Below are positions 21,491 through 33,415 of a stretch of DNA of 64,000 bases, in pieces (the first letter of the stretch is position 1; every line of letters starts with the position of its first letter). The stretch comes from Vandiemenella viatica. Lineage: Eukaryota; Arthropoda; Insecta; Orthoptera; Morabidae. Where the stretch lies: assembly GCA_031002005.1 (NCBI GenBank), contig JARYHS010009186.1, forward strand, positions 185,406,437 through 185,470,436, in the 5' to 3' direction. The notes below the pieces were generated by a model, which made no database searches, was not told the DNA's origin, and worked only from the letters and a program-made list of their open reading frames with translations. The position numbers and the translations under genes are program-made.

Positions 21491-21497
21491 ACCTTTG

Positions 21498-21738
21498 GTT
21501 TACTTACGGCTTTACGCCTCGTCGACATCTAGGTCATTAGAGGCAGGATAGGACTGGCGACAAGGAACGGGAAGGAATTTGGCCATCGCCTTTTGAAGGA
21601 AGCATCCCGGCATTCGCCTGGAGTGATTTGGGGAAACCATGGAAATCCCAAATCTCGGTGTCCGGACGTGGGTTCGAACTGGCGTCCTCCCGAATGCGAG
21701 GCCAGAGCGTTAGCCGCTCACCCACCACTCTCGGTGCC
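21498..21738 (-). repeat. SINE copy 4, well preserved
   Basis: Near full-length minus-strand copy: gctttacgcctcgtcgac, gtcattagaggcagg, acaaggaacgggaagg, ccttttgaaggaagcatccc, gtccggacgtgggttcgaac (with the B-box equivalent) and the head agcgttagccgctcaccc. The head end is the tRNA-like promoter end of the family. Confidence 0.85.
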
Positions 21739-21744
21739 ACATTA

Positions 21745-22765
21745 AACCTTGTTCCAAGGAATCGGTGTGTATAACTTTGCTTGAGGAAATGGGGTAATTT
21801 CTTACAATAGGCTTTGAAATGCTCTAAAGACCGCTTGATACAGGTATTTACTAAAGATTTGGGATAAAGTTGCCATAGTTAACGAGTTAAATTCATCCTA
21901 GTAATCGCATTAGTTGGTATCATGACTTAATGAAAGTACGAGGTCTATGCAGCCGGATTAGATTAAAAATCTAATCCTTTTAGCCCAATATTTTCCAGCC
22001 TGACGCGAAGACGGAGCAGATGGTCCACTGGCAGAATATTAAAACCTTAATAATAATTCAAATAAATATATCATGAAAAATAAGTTAGTAAAAATTGTTC
22101 ATATAAAATTGATACAGTACTCATACTGATTGGGGCTATAAGGGAGTATAACCCATAAGCATGTAATCAAACTTCGTAAAAGCCATGAATATTTCAACGA
22201 CCACGCAAAAATATGATAGCTGCAGCATATGGGTATTTGAGTGCGTTGTTAGTGTGATAAAATACGTTTCCAGCTGGCATCAAAGAACACGGCGTTCCTT
22301 TGAGGATTAAGTCAATAATCGTTTTATGAGTGCCTTATCGTAGGCCTTCAGGAACCGCGGTACCTGCCGGTAACAATTGATAGGTTTGATTTATATAGGT
22401 AAAAAATTAGGCCAATCTAAGTTAGTGGTCTGTAGAATTATTTTTGACATTTTACTGTCCTCTGGTTCAGAAACACTGTCTAGCACATCTGCCCATTATT
22501 GTGCATCTTCTCTCTCAATAAAATTTCACATTAAATTCTGAGCCAGGAAAATTGTCAGTGTTGATTTCAGTAGAAGATTTATCCGCCGTTATTGATAGTG
22601 GAAGAATAGTTTGCAGAGATACAAGTCTGAAGAAGGTTTTGACAGGTACGTCAAGTTGGAAACAACACGCCTGAGAGAAATCGTGAAAGGGATAGAATAT
22701 GCTACGAGCGTTACAAAAACGCTTATAGCATACACATAGAAATGAAAGAAATTGCTTAAATTCGT
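21745..22765. other. Noncoding stretch with a small palindrome
   Basis: No gene recognised. At 21956-21978 a 10-bp inverted repeat (ggattagatt/aatctaatcc) surrounds aaa; it is probably incidental. Confidence 0.4.
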
Positions 22766-22768
22766 AAT

Positions 22769-22832
22769 CTCTGATGTCAGTGTTCCGTCAAAGACCATCT
22801 GTCCGACTGGTTTTTGGATAGAAGTGCGGATT
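22769..22832 (+). repeat. Direct repeat, upstream member
   Basis: tctgatgtcagtgttcc, then catctgtc and gaagtgcgg, recurs at 23771-23815 with a small deletion. The two members lie on either side of a GC-rich ~0.9 kb segment. Confidence 0.5.
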
Positions 22833-23223
22833 GGATGGTTTCGTACAGATGGAAGAAAAATAAACTATGGAATAATAAGACGCAATGGAACTGATGGAAT
22901 AATTAAATTTACGTAACACAGGAAGAACTGTTCGTGGTAAATGTGGTAGAATGAGCTCTGAAAGTGATATGATAAATAATCGAGAATTGAAAGTGCTAGA
23001 GAACAGGAGGAGGATGGAAAGGCACGTATCTGAGGAACATAAAGAAATAGGATATTAATATAATATTTCGAGGAGACAAGAGCTTTAAGATCAAAAAAAT
23101 CTACGGAAGGTTTACGAGAGCCGGGCTAGCGAGACTGGCAGATTTTATTAGTGAAAGGCAACAAAAAAATTAAATCCTTGTGTTATAATTGTCGATCCTA
23201 CCTTAACAGCCCAACCAGGATCT

Positions 23224-23625
23224 GTGTGTCTTCAGCGTCCCACCAATGAAAATCCGCTTCTCTACCTGCTGACGTCCTTTCTTCGTGACATTATCAAGGT
23301 TGTTCATTCTGGGCCGGCTGATATTATGGCATTGAATGCGGTCTGCCGTTTTTCCCGGAGCAACGATCTGAGCGGTAGAAAACCGGCCTCGACCTACGGG
23401 AGGTTACGTCAACCGAGTACAACAACGGCAGGTGGGAGAAGCTGTGGATTGCGAGTGCCTCTGGAACGGCCGCAGTGGGGACTGTGACGGGACTGGTGCA
23501 GCGGCTCCACCACTCGACATGCAGGTATAAAGGTGGCGGTGTGGTCCCACACCGCTACCGGTCGCTGCCCTCGCCGGCCTGGCTACACTGTACGACAGTA
23601 CTGGCCAATTGATGAATGCTTGATG
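23224..23625 (+). promoter_or_regulatory. GC-rich segment with TATA-like box
   Basis: This is a local GC/CpG-rich stretch in AT-rich surroundings. gtataaaggtggcgg at about 23526 contains a TATAAA. The segment could be a core promoter with a GC-rich leader; a splice-bounded open segment follows at 23669. It could equally be part of a duplicated or mobile sequence, since direct repeats flank it. No transcript evidence is available. Confidence 0.25.
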
Positions 23626-23668
23626 GTAACTCCCTATATGCAATACTAAGCACGCTATCTTTTTTCAG

Positions 23669-23758
23669 AAGTCCACTCATGTGAGGACCTCATCTCCAAA
23701 GTCGCGCGACTGTTTGCTGCGAGGGGCGTGTGCCATAGATGATGCGACCTACCTTGCT
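23669..23758 (+). CDS. Tentative exon bounded by splice consensus
   Basis: Acceptor ctatcttttttcag and donor GCT|GTAAGT enclose 90 bp, open in phase 0 throughout (KSTHVRTSSPKSRDC... to ATYLA). Phase 0 at its end would fit the phase-0 start of the zinc-finger exon at 32984. It shows no domain. It competes with the short start-exon candidate at 30604, and no start codon convincingly precedes it: an ATG at 23623 would leave an intron of only 43 bp. Confidence 0.22.
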
Positions 23759-23770
23759 GTAAGTAAACTT

Positions 23771-23815
23771 TCTGGTGTCAGTGTTCCATCAAACACGATC
23801 TGTCGTTTGAAGTGC
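23771..23815 (+). repeat. Direct repeat, downstream member
   Basis: Counterpart of 22769-22832: tctggtgtcagtgttcc, catcaaa, gatctgtcg, then gaagtgcgg after a short deletion. Confidence 0.5.
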
Positions 23816-23829
23816 GGTTATGATGGCTT

Positions 23830-26585
23830 ATCGGATTTAAGGCAGGATGGATAGCAAACTTAAAATTCAGAAAGGTTAAATTCTCGTGTTTCTCTCAATG
23901 TGTTCTTAGTGTTAGCATATCGTCAAATTCGTTAGATGATACTTTGCTTCTCCGTCGTCACTGACTAATTCCTGTTTAGTTACAATAAATAGATTACTGC
24001 GTCATCTTATATGTTTAAAAGTCCGGTTATTTGATAGTTTTCGAGTAAAATATGGCTGCAATGCTGTAGCTAATATTTAGGACGCTGATATGCTGAAATT
24101 AACTACTGATTCCTTATTTTCAATAACAACATAAATTTGTTTTCTTGTTAAGTTGACAATCGATTTATTTTACCTGTATGAACCAGAGAGTTTTTTTCCG
24201 CTAAATTTGCTACTGTTGGTATGCCTCGTAGAACTCATTAAATCGAAACCAAGAAATGTTCTTAGTCTTAATAATTACTCAGTATAAATGTAAGTATTTA
24301 AGTCACATCTTTTTACTAGACATCGTTTATTACTAGTACATCAATGCAGTAAACAAGGAATATTATCATTAGCAAAAACAATCCTCTTCAGGTATAGAAG
24401 CGATTAAAAAATATGGTGCGGTATACGAATATTGAAAATTAAATTAATTATCATGAAAAATCAGTATGTTCTGGATGAATGAAAAAGAGTTTATGAACTA
24501 GTATTAAAAATTGACTTCTTAGTTTACCACTGCTAATTCATTGCTTTTACTGTCTTTGTCGAAGAGTGAAATCTAATCAAAGATGTGAATGTTTTATTTT
24601 TGGTTCTTCAACTGTGTCACTGATAAAGCTTTTGGTAATGTTTGGTAGAATCCCAATTGGGAGAACACTATACTGTTATTTTTTAAACCGCTCGTTTTGC
24701 AGGCATCTTGTGCATTCCCTATAGCTAAAGCATCAAACAGCTTTCTTACAATTCAAATATAGATGATTGCTTGGGTGTTTGAAGCCCCCCAGCCTAGATT
24801 CCTAGCTATGTTTTAAGTTTTTCAGGCATTTAACTTCGCTTTTAGCTATTTCAGCGCCATTTGCGTGTGAGATGTATGGAAGGAACGTTCCATGGATTTA
24901 ATTCCACACTTATTACATTTTTCACTTATTGTACTATTAAATTGGCCTCAAATTTCGTCATGTGATATCATCAGCGACAAAAAACTTCCACCTTCGATGC
25001 TGTTTGGTTAACCAGTAGAATAAGCAGCTTTCCATTTTTTTTTTTTTTTTGTTCAAATTGTAGGAGTCCTCAAAATTTTAATTTTATAGTTTCCTCTAAG
25101 ATAAGTTTATTTATTTTTGTAGGATTGTTTCTATGCATCCCCTAATTTGCTTTCAGTTCATACAATCCTACAGCGAGCTCTATTGTGTCCGAATCTGGTA
25201 GCAAAGGTTTAAGTTGGTCACAAGATAAAGGCGACATGTAACAAAAATTCCAGTGTCTGTACGAGAGAGAACGGAGATAATCAAATTTAATGTAAATTGT
25301 GATTCTAATAGCTGTTTAAATTTTGATACTCGGGCTCTTTCGTTTAAAGGCTTTCGTTTAATAATTCAGCCAAATTGGAGACAGTTGACATAAATTATGA
25401 ATGAAAATGGTAACTTTCACAAATAACTTCAGCCTGTACTAAACCAATGAGAACTAACTGTCCAATAAACTTTTAACTATAATTTAATTCAATTTACTTA
25501 ATCATCTCTTAAGAAAATGAAGACACATGTGAAATGTCGCTGGCAGTCATACTGTAAATAGTGCGATGAGTCACAAGCACTTCATTACCTGAAATATCTT
25601 CGATAGTAAGCACGGGGTCTTAAGATTTTTCTCTCGGTGGTTTTGAGAATATTTTTACCCCATTTCAAGTTTAAAAGAAGTTAGATAGTTTAAGGGTGTT
25701 TGACTATTATTACAGTAGGAACAAAGACAAATTTGACTATTTTAAAAGTGATGATTATACATGACGACGTTTCTGATCTTCCATTTTCTCCAATAATTTG
25801 TTTTAAATTTAAGTTGTAGGAAGCATTCTCAGCACAGATCGATGTATTTGATGGTTACAATATGGCTCGTTTACGTATTCGCAAAAAATTGAATGTTGTG
25901 GCTGCTTTTTATATTCTTCAGTAAATTACGCATTTCCTTGTCACTATCAATAAAGTTAATATTTATCACAATTAGTAACAATAGGAATGTTTTAATCGTT
26001 GCTAGTGGATAAGTTGCTAGTGGATAAGTTGCTATTTATGTTTGAGCGTCTTTGATCGTTTCTCAACAGAAATTCCTTCTCAGTGTGAACCTTTAGGGTC
26101 AAATACAAGTTCGTACTTCTGGGAGATCAGGTCATGCGATTATGACCTTTGAGCCACAAAAATCATTTCTGTCACTTTTTTAAAATTATTTATTTGACCT
26201 TAGGTTTTGTATATACCATACAGTCAGCCTGGTGGAGTTACAAGTCAATAATATTAATAGTATTTAAAAATATACACCTCAAGAGATCCGACAGTGATCA
26301 AACTCAAGGAATAGATCAAATAATAAACCCTTCACGGGTATACTGTCGAATTGTATTTGTAAATCAGATAAACACTCGCGGTCATGACCTGTGATACTGA
26401 AAACTCATTTTTTATCCACCAAAAAATTTCATTAATTAGTTTGTGTCAATTTATTACTGATTTGAATGACACTAAATTCGTGACTTCGAAACATTTCTTG
26501 ACCAGTGGCCATACCAAAAATGTGATCACGGGCTTACATCTAGTAACACAATACTAAATCTGAATTCACTTATTGTCTAGGTATA
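23830..26585. other. Long AT-rich noncoding stretch
   Basis: No gene or known repeat in about 2.7 kb. A 16-bp tandem doublet (gttgctagtggataa) lies at about 26009-26040. A T run is at about 25033-25050. Confidence 0.45.
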
Positions 26586-28720
26586 TTTTTTCTATCATTA
26601 GTCTTTCAACTGATTTGATGTAATGTACCATCTCTTTCTATCTGGAGCTAACCTCTTCATCTCAACATACATCCAAAAACTGACGGGAAAGGAGGATCGC
26701 GAGATACTTATAGATAAGGATGGAGAAAAAGTTACAGAGGATTTTAAAAAAGCAGAGATCTTAATCTTAAGTAACTGTTTTAGTGAGACCATTAGGGACA
26801 ACGATTCTGGAATGGGAGGGTGTAAATCGGAGAACGAACTTGTCCACACAATTAGAAATGAACAAACTAAAAAATTTGAAATTCATCCTGAGGATATCAC
26901 GAAGGAACTAAGAAAACTGAGGAAAAATAAAGGCACTGATGTAAATAATATTACCACGGATGTCTTAAGGATAGAATGATGTGACATTGCACCTTATCTT
27001 GAAACGTTATTTAAATTGAGACTGGATACTTACTGCTTACCAGAGGACTGAAAAAGTGCGATAGTAATACGGGTACATAAAAGGGGGGGGGGGAGGTGGA
27101 TGACAAAAATGGTCGAAAATTAGAGCTAAATTAGTATGACATCAGTAGTAGGGAAATTAATGGAATGGTTGACATCAGAAATGTATGTGAGGAATGTCAG
27201 TGTTTTTCAAGTCGACAATATGGCTTTAGGCTAGGATATTGATGCGAATTTCAGTTCGTAATATATGCGTAAGATAGGATGAAATGGACAAGAGAGACCA
27301 AATTGACAGTGTAGCACTGGATCTTTGAAAGTCTTTCTACAGAATGAGCTATAAAATAGTGGTTAATGACGTAAAAACTATTGGAGTGGGTGAAAATGTA
27401 ATTTGCTGGCTAGAATTATTCTTAAAAGGTAGAAACCAAAAAGTCATTGCAGGAAACGAACTTTTAAAATAAGTTAAAGTGAAAATGGGAGAGCCACAGG
27501 ATAGCATATTGCAACCACTGCTATTTATTAATCTACGAGTAATGAACAGAAGTTAGGTTGCTTGCAGTTGACATAATGCTATGTAATAGGATCAAAATGG
27601 TAGGAGACTGAACAGCTGCAGGGTGATCTTAACAGGGCATCTAGCTGGGTCTGTGAACATGGGATGAAGATACATAACTGCAAATAATAGTCAGCTAATT
27701 ATGTAAACAGATAAAAAAACTAAAGATTGATTATGATTATAAGGTGGGGAAAGAATTGTTTGTTGAAGACTTGAAATGTAAATACCTTGACATAATATTT
27801 GGTAACAAGATAAACAAACTGGACAAGTAATAGGAAAAATTGAAAAATCCTTCACTTGCTGGAGAGAGTGATGAGGGGATGTACCAGAGAAGTAATGAAA
27901 CTGGGTTACAAAACTTTTGTCAGACCATTGCTTGAGTATGGTGGTATAGTATGGGACCCACATTTTGGGTATCAAATACAGGAGAAGGAGGATGTGCCAA
28001 GAAGGGGTGCTAGATTTATCTCTGGAAATTACCGCAGAACACAGTCAGTAAGTGATAGGTTACAGGAGCTGGAATGGGATTCATTAGAAGACTGGAGGAG
28101 AGCGAAGAGTGACATGGGAGAGTAGAAGGCGTACATTGGTGATGAGGCATGGAAGATATTGGTGTAAGAATTAAGAGTGGTGCATAGAAGTGAAAAAATG
28201 AACATTATCACAAACCGGAATTCTATTTCAGGCACAAGGGTGTGGGAAGATATATATTTTTTTGGTTGTTGAGTGGTCAGTGATTGGAATAAGTTACCAA
28301 GATTATTGATGAATAATTTACCAAAAACGCTAAAAGAATTTAATGAAATTTGTACAAGACGAAAGTTTGTGGGTACAGAAAAGAGATAAAACAGCTGTGT
28401 AGGTTAATTGCCACCGGAGTGCGCGCTCCAGTTAAGTTAAATTAAACCTACGTCGTCAGTTATCTGCTTTACATATTCTAACCTTTGTCTTTATATATAT
28501 TTTTTTCTTCTACTTTTCCCTCCATTAATATATTATGCAATCCCAAATGTCTTAAAAAATGTTCACACATCCTGTTACTTCTTTCTGGGAGGTCTACATT
28601 TCCTTTAGTACTCGATTTGTCCACTTAATTTTCAACTCCCTTCTATAACATCATATCTTAAATCCTTCAGCATTGTTTCTGTACATAGTTTACTTTTAAA
28701 TACAAGGATTCTCAACACCT
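26586..28720 (-). mobile_element. RTE LINE 3' remnant, split by a CR1-like insertion
   Basis: Only two pieces are RTE: 26586-26665 and 28445-28720. The first matches the RTE 3' tail (cattagtctttcaactgatt, ctaacctcttcat...acatac). The second continues the same element (cctacgtcgtcag, ttatctgc, ccctccatta, tgtccacttaattttca, tttttaaata) in the same order as 6200-6560. The CR1-like LINE on the opposite strand fills the gap between the two pieces. All coding content is decayed. Confidence 0.75.
26666..28444 (+). mobile_element. CR1-like LINE, 5'-truncated and decayed
   Basis: The plus-strand sequence starts inside an ORF2 with an open 100-codon piece (KLTGKEDREILIDKDGEKV, then EITKELRKLRKNK-like KELRKLRKNKGTDVNNI, the pre-RT block). 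The RT follows with many stops and frame changes. The end is clear: YKTFVRPLLEYGGIVWDP, ARFISGNYRRTQSVSDR and LQELEWDSLEDWRR, the signature of the CR1/Jockey-type C-terminus. The 3' end is gagtgcgcgctccagttaa with a ttaa-rich tail; a related end is at 63622. It sits inside the RTE remnant and is therefore younger than it. Confidence 0.75.
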
Positions 28721-28799
28721 TACTTGTTTACGAAAATACAATACCTTTGAAATCAAGATGTAAGATGTAATAATCAATTTTTTTCCTTTCCATATACTA

Positions 28800-29110
28800 C
28801 CACTAGTTGCGTCAATTTATTACTCCAATTGCTTCTTGTATTATCTGCCCAGGCCTCATTGCCAATATATGCCATATATACTCCATCTTAATTGCCCGCT
28901 TCCTGTCTTCCAACGACTCCCAATCCAGCTGTTGTGTCTTACGCGTCACCGAATCTGTTATATGGTAGTTTTCAAAGAAATATCTAGCTGCACTCGATCC
29001 AGCCCTTCTTTATATATTCACAAAGCAATATCATATCTTCATAGTAATGAAATTTTACTTGAGGTTTCCTAGCCCAGTTCCCAATTACTTTCTCTCAATA
29101 CGCTCTCCAA
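28800..29110 (-). pseudogene. CR1-like LINE C-terminal fragment
   Basis: The minus strand translates to SAARYFFENYHITDSVTR, then QLDWESLEDRKRAIK, equivalent to the GNYRRT-SVTD and WDSLEDRR blocks of the 26666-28444 element. The following tail (...ILAMRPG) parallels its downstream sequence. It is another CR1-like copy in opposite orientation, reduced to its C-terminus. Confidence 0.6.
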
Positions 29111-29329
29111 TTAGGTAAGAAGTTTGAAATTGTCATCCAACATTCCCGCTAGGATAAAAAAAAAAATGCGTATGACATCTTTGACTGCAATGTATCGAAA
29201 TATAATTGGTCCGCCAAAGCATCACTTGAAGCTCAAATCTTATTTTATAGCATTCTAGAATGCTCCCTCCACCTTTACAACAACCGAATTACTCGTCTTC
29301 GATCTTCTAAGCACATAATGAGTTTAACG

Positions 29330-29470
29330 AATCTGTATCTATATAAACGAGAAAGATTGGAATGTACTGTTTGCCTCAATCACGCTTTAATTGCTCAACA
29401 GATTTAAATGAAATTTGGCACGAAGTTAATAAATTGTGTGCGTAGGATAGGTTTTATCCCGCAAAAAAGA
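29330..29470. repeat. Possible dispersed-element head
   Basis: gtatctatataaacgag, then caatcacgctttaattgctcaacagatttaaatgaaatttggcacg (listed as short blocks here) has the style of the insect repeats at 14803 and 47560, in which a sentence-like stretch about a genomic motif precedes atttggca/cgtacaca. Low certainty. Confidence 0.25.
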
Positions 29471-29479
29471 ATAGTTCCT

Positions 29480-30590
29480 TTATAAATTGCCATTAATATC
29501 AATTCACAAACATTTAAGTGTTTCCTACTTCGTAGACGGCAGTGCCACGTTTTCTCTTTGCTTTTACGTAAATCGCAAACACTACTTTTCGGAAATAAAA
29601 GCAAAAACCTGCTGACATTTGCTCGTTGGTGTTTAGTTTAAAAGCCATAAAACCGATGCACTTGGCAAATTATAGCTTGGAAGCAGGAAATATAAATCTG
29701 TACTTAACCTTAATTATTATTATTAAAATGGAGGTACTGTCGGTAAGTTCACTAAGAGATGTCTTCAGATGCGTACATAAAATAGTATGATATCTCAGAT
29801 ATTACACCGTAATTTCATTCGAATCATACATAATATATGTGAAAAATCAAAGCTTGTAAAAAAAAATTGTAAAATGCTATGAGTATACCAGCACGAAAGT
29901 CGGTTCACTAAGAGTGCAAAATGGTCATGTATTTATAAAAATGTAACGGTTCCCATTACACGTCGGTTCAATTTATTAACTGTGTGTCTTTTTTTTTTTT
30001 TCTATACAATCTCTGTAATATTACTAATTATTTTTGCCAAAAATTTAAATATAACCGAAAGTAACTAATCCTTTTTATTTTTTGTTATTTTTTTTGTAGA
30101 AATCAGTACAACTAGCAGCCTATGTTTAATATTCTGCAAATAACTATTAAATCCCTCACTTAAAACGAATGTATTCAATGGCATAATGTGGAAACTTATT
30201 GTTTCATGAAGCAGTATTGGAAGTAGTTTACATCGCGAAACACCTGATTTACACGGAAAGCTGCTTATTTATTACTAATAATAACTAAATTCTTTCTGCC
30301 TTATGCAGTAACAAAAACATTCTAATCCAGGAAGCATTTAAACTTAACCACTATCTCTACTAATATAGCCGCTACAAAATCAAACGATACAAACACGCCT
30401 TAACACATTAAATGCATTGTAACTACATTTCGAGTAGTGGCAGCAATTTCTATATTAAGATTCCTAATTAGTGTAGCATGAATTACTATCACAATTAATT
30501 TCATTATACACCTTACTAAACCACGAGCAATAACAGTGACTTTATCGTGATATAAACGTTACCCGCAGAATTAACGAAAGTTGTCTTAGA
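29480..30590. other. Noncoding stretch
   Basis: AT-rich; no gene or repeat family recognised. Confidence 0.4.
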
Positions 30591-30603
30591 GTTGCTGAGA
30601 ATT

Positions 30604-30624
30604 ATGGACGTTCCGTTGTACGCT
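30604..30624 (+). CDS. Candidate start exon of the zinc-finger gene (MDVPLYA)
   Basis: ATG GAC GTT CCG TTG TAC GCT is followed directly by GTAAGT, a consensus donor. The start context is good (A at -3, G at +4). Seven codons end in phase 0, exactly what the exon at 32984 needs, 2.36 kb downstream. Together they would begin MDVPLYA-NIIFDGDLEIA. Short first coding exons are usual for zinc-finger genes with large introns. Evidence is limited to start context, donor and phase. The in-frame ATG at 32975 and the segment at 23669 are alternatives. Confidence 0.4.
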
Positions 30625-30629
30625 GTAAG

Positions 30630-31370
30630 TTACAAGCATTTTAGTATATAGTTTTGAATTACGTTACTTTAGTAATTTTCATGATACTGACAACATGCGG
30701 CTGAGTGTAGTTTCAGATGTATTCAGTATTTAATTTACTGCGTTTCTACCAGCGCCACATTGCCAGCGTCATTCATTTAGTATCGCGATCTGAAAAAAAT
30801 GAGTCGAGTTTATTTCACCATTCGAAACTTTACTGACATGCGATATAGCGATTGTATAATGCGCTAGTGATTTTGTAGTGGTAATATTAGCTTAGAGTAT
30901 GGCTTGGTTGAAATGCAGCTTGGGCCAGAATGAGAATCGAAACATTATTAGTAATTTAAGCTTCTTTCATGGGCGCCATTTTACTGGCGTCATGTATCGC
31001 TTGTACCAATATTGTATCAAAAGATCTATAATAAGCTTTAATGATTTAGCAGAGCACGTGACAATGCCCGAAGTAAATTTTTAAAATTTATAAATGTTTT
31101 ATTCAGATATTGTAGTGGCAGACAAGCGGAGTGGTAACAACATTCAATTCTGTTTGCTGACTGAGAAACCAAAAGAAACTGATAGTAATAGTAGCACTGA
31201 TCATTATGAAGAAAGTATTAATTGCTAATTTAACATTTAATTTGTATTTTAGGGTAGAATTAATGGATCGAAACGAACGAACTATCGTCCACACACATTC
31301 AACTGTTTTCACAGTTAGAGAAATCAGTATTAACACTGATCATTATGCAGAAAAGAATCGTTTACTTCTA
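30630..31370. other. Noncoding stretch
   Basis: Nothing recognised; would be intron if the start exon at 30604 is real. Confidence 0.4.
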
Positions 31371-31375
31371 TAATA

Positions 31376-31447
31376 CGTAAATTCAAACTGAGGACTTTTC
31401 CATCTCCAGTTGGACGCCCTAACCACTTAGCAACCAGACCTCTCAAG
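31376..31447 (-). repeat. tRNA-like remnant
   Basis: The minus strand reads ggtctggttgctaagtggtt (A-box-like), agggcgtccaactggaga, then cagtttgaattt (B-box-like). It looks like a decayed tRNA or tRNA-derived SINE head; pairing of the acceptor stem is not evident. Confidence 0.35.
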
Positions 31448-31639
31448 AAAATTCTTGTATTACAACACTCTTCCAAGCGTACAAAGTCGCAGGTAACTGC
31501 CAGTTGTAAATAAATACAAAAGATACATTTTAAAGCAGCGGAAGGTAATAAGGTTTGTTGATAAATGTTTACAAGAAAAATACATGCTCTGTTGTTTTTA
31601 TTATTATTATTTTTATTATTATTATTGGCATCTCAAAAC

Positions 31640-32480
31640 CTTTGATTCAGTCCTTCACTTGTTGCCACGGTAACATCCAATCTCCATAACTAATGAAATT
31701 ATTACATAATAGCTTGGCATATTATAATCTTCCTTTCCACTGTTCCATCCATTATAAAATTATCCAATGCCTCAAAATGTGAGCAACTATTCCCATTTTC
31801 TTTTTGTTAGTCTTTTCTTCATCTCCTTTCATTATTTTCATTCGCAGAATGAAATCTTTGATATTTAGCGTCCCATTTTAGTTTTAAGGTCATTTGATGT
31901 AGCAAGCCAGAATGTTTTTCGTTAGCTTCTTCTTGCTTCCCCAGAGTCTAAGCTTCAATTTAAAAATAACCTTATTAAGTTTTTTGAGCAATGTCATTTT
32001 CTGGTGACACAAAATTTTCTCTTTCCCAAGAAAATTATTTTGGTAAAAGCTGTAGCGTTATTAGCTAGTATCATCTTTGATAAACTTTTTTTTTTAGTTT
32101 CTGCTTCTAAATAACATTATTTACATAGTTTCTGTTACAGATTTGGTATCATCACATCTTCCGCAGTTAATTAAATTTTTGTCTCTTTTGGACATATTAA
32201 CTCATTCCCCATTATGATATTAGCAAGAGAACAAAAGCTTAAACAAACAATAAGATTCTGATTCATTATGCCATCTGCGAATTATTCTTTCACTCACTTA
32301 ATGCTTCTTCCGCATAAAATTTAAATATTGATACGTGACATTCTTGATTTGACCTGTTTTCTAGTGATAGTTGCTTCCGATTCTCTAATTTTAGTACAGC
32401 TGCCTTATGCTTATACAGAAAATAAATTCCATTTTCCTTGTAAGTACCTTTTTCAAATTAATACTGTATAAGCTTTCTCT
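31640..32480 (-). pseudogene. Old RTE LINE copy
   Basis: Noncoding by now, but block order follows the RTE at 6140-7180: ttccatccattataaaattatccaatg...ctcaaaatgtgag near the 3' end; agtctaagcttcaa; ttcttccgcat-aaatttaaatattg; gattctctaattttagtacagctgcctta; taagctttctc. Stops and indels throughout. It ends 500 bp before the first firm zinc-finger exon. A short piece after it (about 32540-32610, catctacatctacattctg...) resembles yet another repeat. Confidence 0.6.
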
Positions 32481-32983
32481 CATCTAAAACAATATTAATT
32501 ACCATTCATCTGTTGCCGTTCGGACTTTAAGGCCTTCATCTACATCTACATTCTGTAATTCACAAAATTGTGGTTCGTAGAAAGTGCTTTGCACTAAAAC
32601 TAACTCTGCACGTGAGATATATGCCAATTTCCATGCGACTTGGGTGAAAAGCACTCCAGCCATTCAGACAAATGACAGATGCTTCCAACGGTACTCACGA
32701 CTATCTGCGGAATAAATTTTATTTTTATGTATAATAAACAGATATGTTGATATAACGCATTTGAATCAGCTGCTCATTATGTCTGCACTTTGTATACCGG
32801 AGACTGCATGTGATACCAGCACGGCAGTTTAAGGTGAGGAAGCTCCTACAAATCTTAACTGTCTCCAAATTCTATCTTAGTCCAACGTAATCTGTAAATT
32901 CCTTGAACTTTTCTGTTGATCGAAATTAATAGAATGTAAAACAGTCTAAGTATCATCAAACTTATCTTCGACTGATGTTTCAG

Positions 32984-33415
32984 AATATAATCTTCGACGG
33001 CGACCTCGAAATCGCTTTACGGTGCTGCGCGGAGTTCGAAGTCACAGACGTCGCACCGACAGTTCCTCCTGCAGATTACAGGAATGCTCCAGGCGAGAAA
33101 AACTCACCGCAGACAGTGCCGCTGCCACAGGCCGACACCTGCGCTTACACCACTTCGGAGCCGGCAATCTCGTGTTTCACCGTACACCAGTTGCCTGAGG
33201 GAGCTCCGCAGATGGATATACCGTGGGACACAATATTCAGCACTGACGCAGCAGCAGTATCAAACTCTTACACCGCATCAGACGTCTTCGGCCCAATTGT
33301 TCCGCAAGTGCCTGCCGCTCAGCCTACCTGGCCGGCGCCAAGCAACGATACCTGCCGTACGACTCGGATGCTACGAAGCCAGACGGCGACTCTGACAAAT
33401 ATACAGTGGCAACAG
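32984..33415 (+). CDS. Zinc-finger gene, first firm coding exon (N-terminal region)
   Basis: 432 bp, 144 codons, entered after an AG (gatgtttcag) and left at CAACAG|GTATGG, both in phase 0. It encodes NIIFDGDLEIALRCCAEF and then a Pro/Thr/Ser/Ala-rich, probably disordered region ending NIQWQQ; no domain is recognised. GC content is clearly higher than in the flanks, as expected of coding sequence. An in-frame ATG at 32975 overlaps the acceptor and could be the start, giving a 477-residue protein. Its context is weak (C at -3), so I favour splicing from an upstream exon such as 30604-30624. The donor is supported by the exact phase match with the exon at 42939. Confidence 0.75.

Noticed and set aside
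23626..23668. ATG at 23623 as the start codon followed by an intron
   Set aside because: The intron would be 43 bp, shorter than usual for insects with large genomes.
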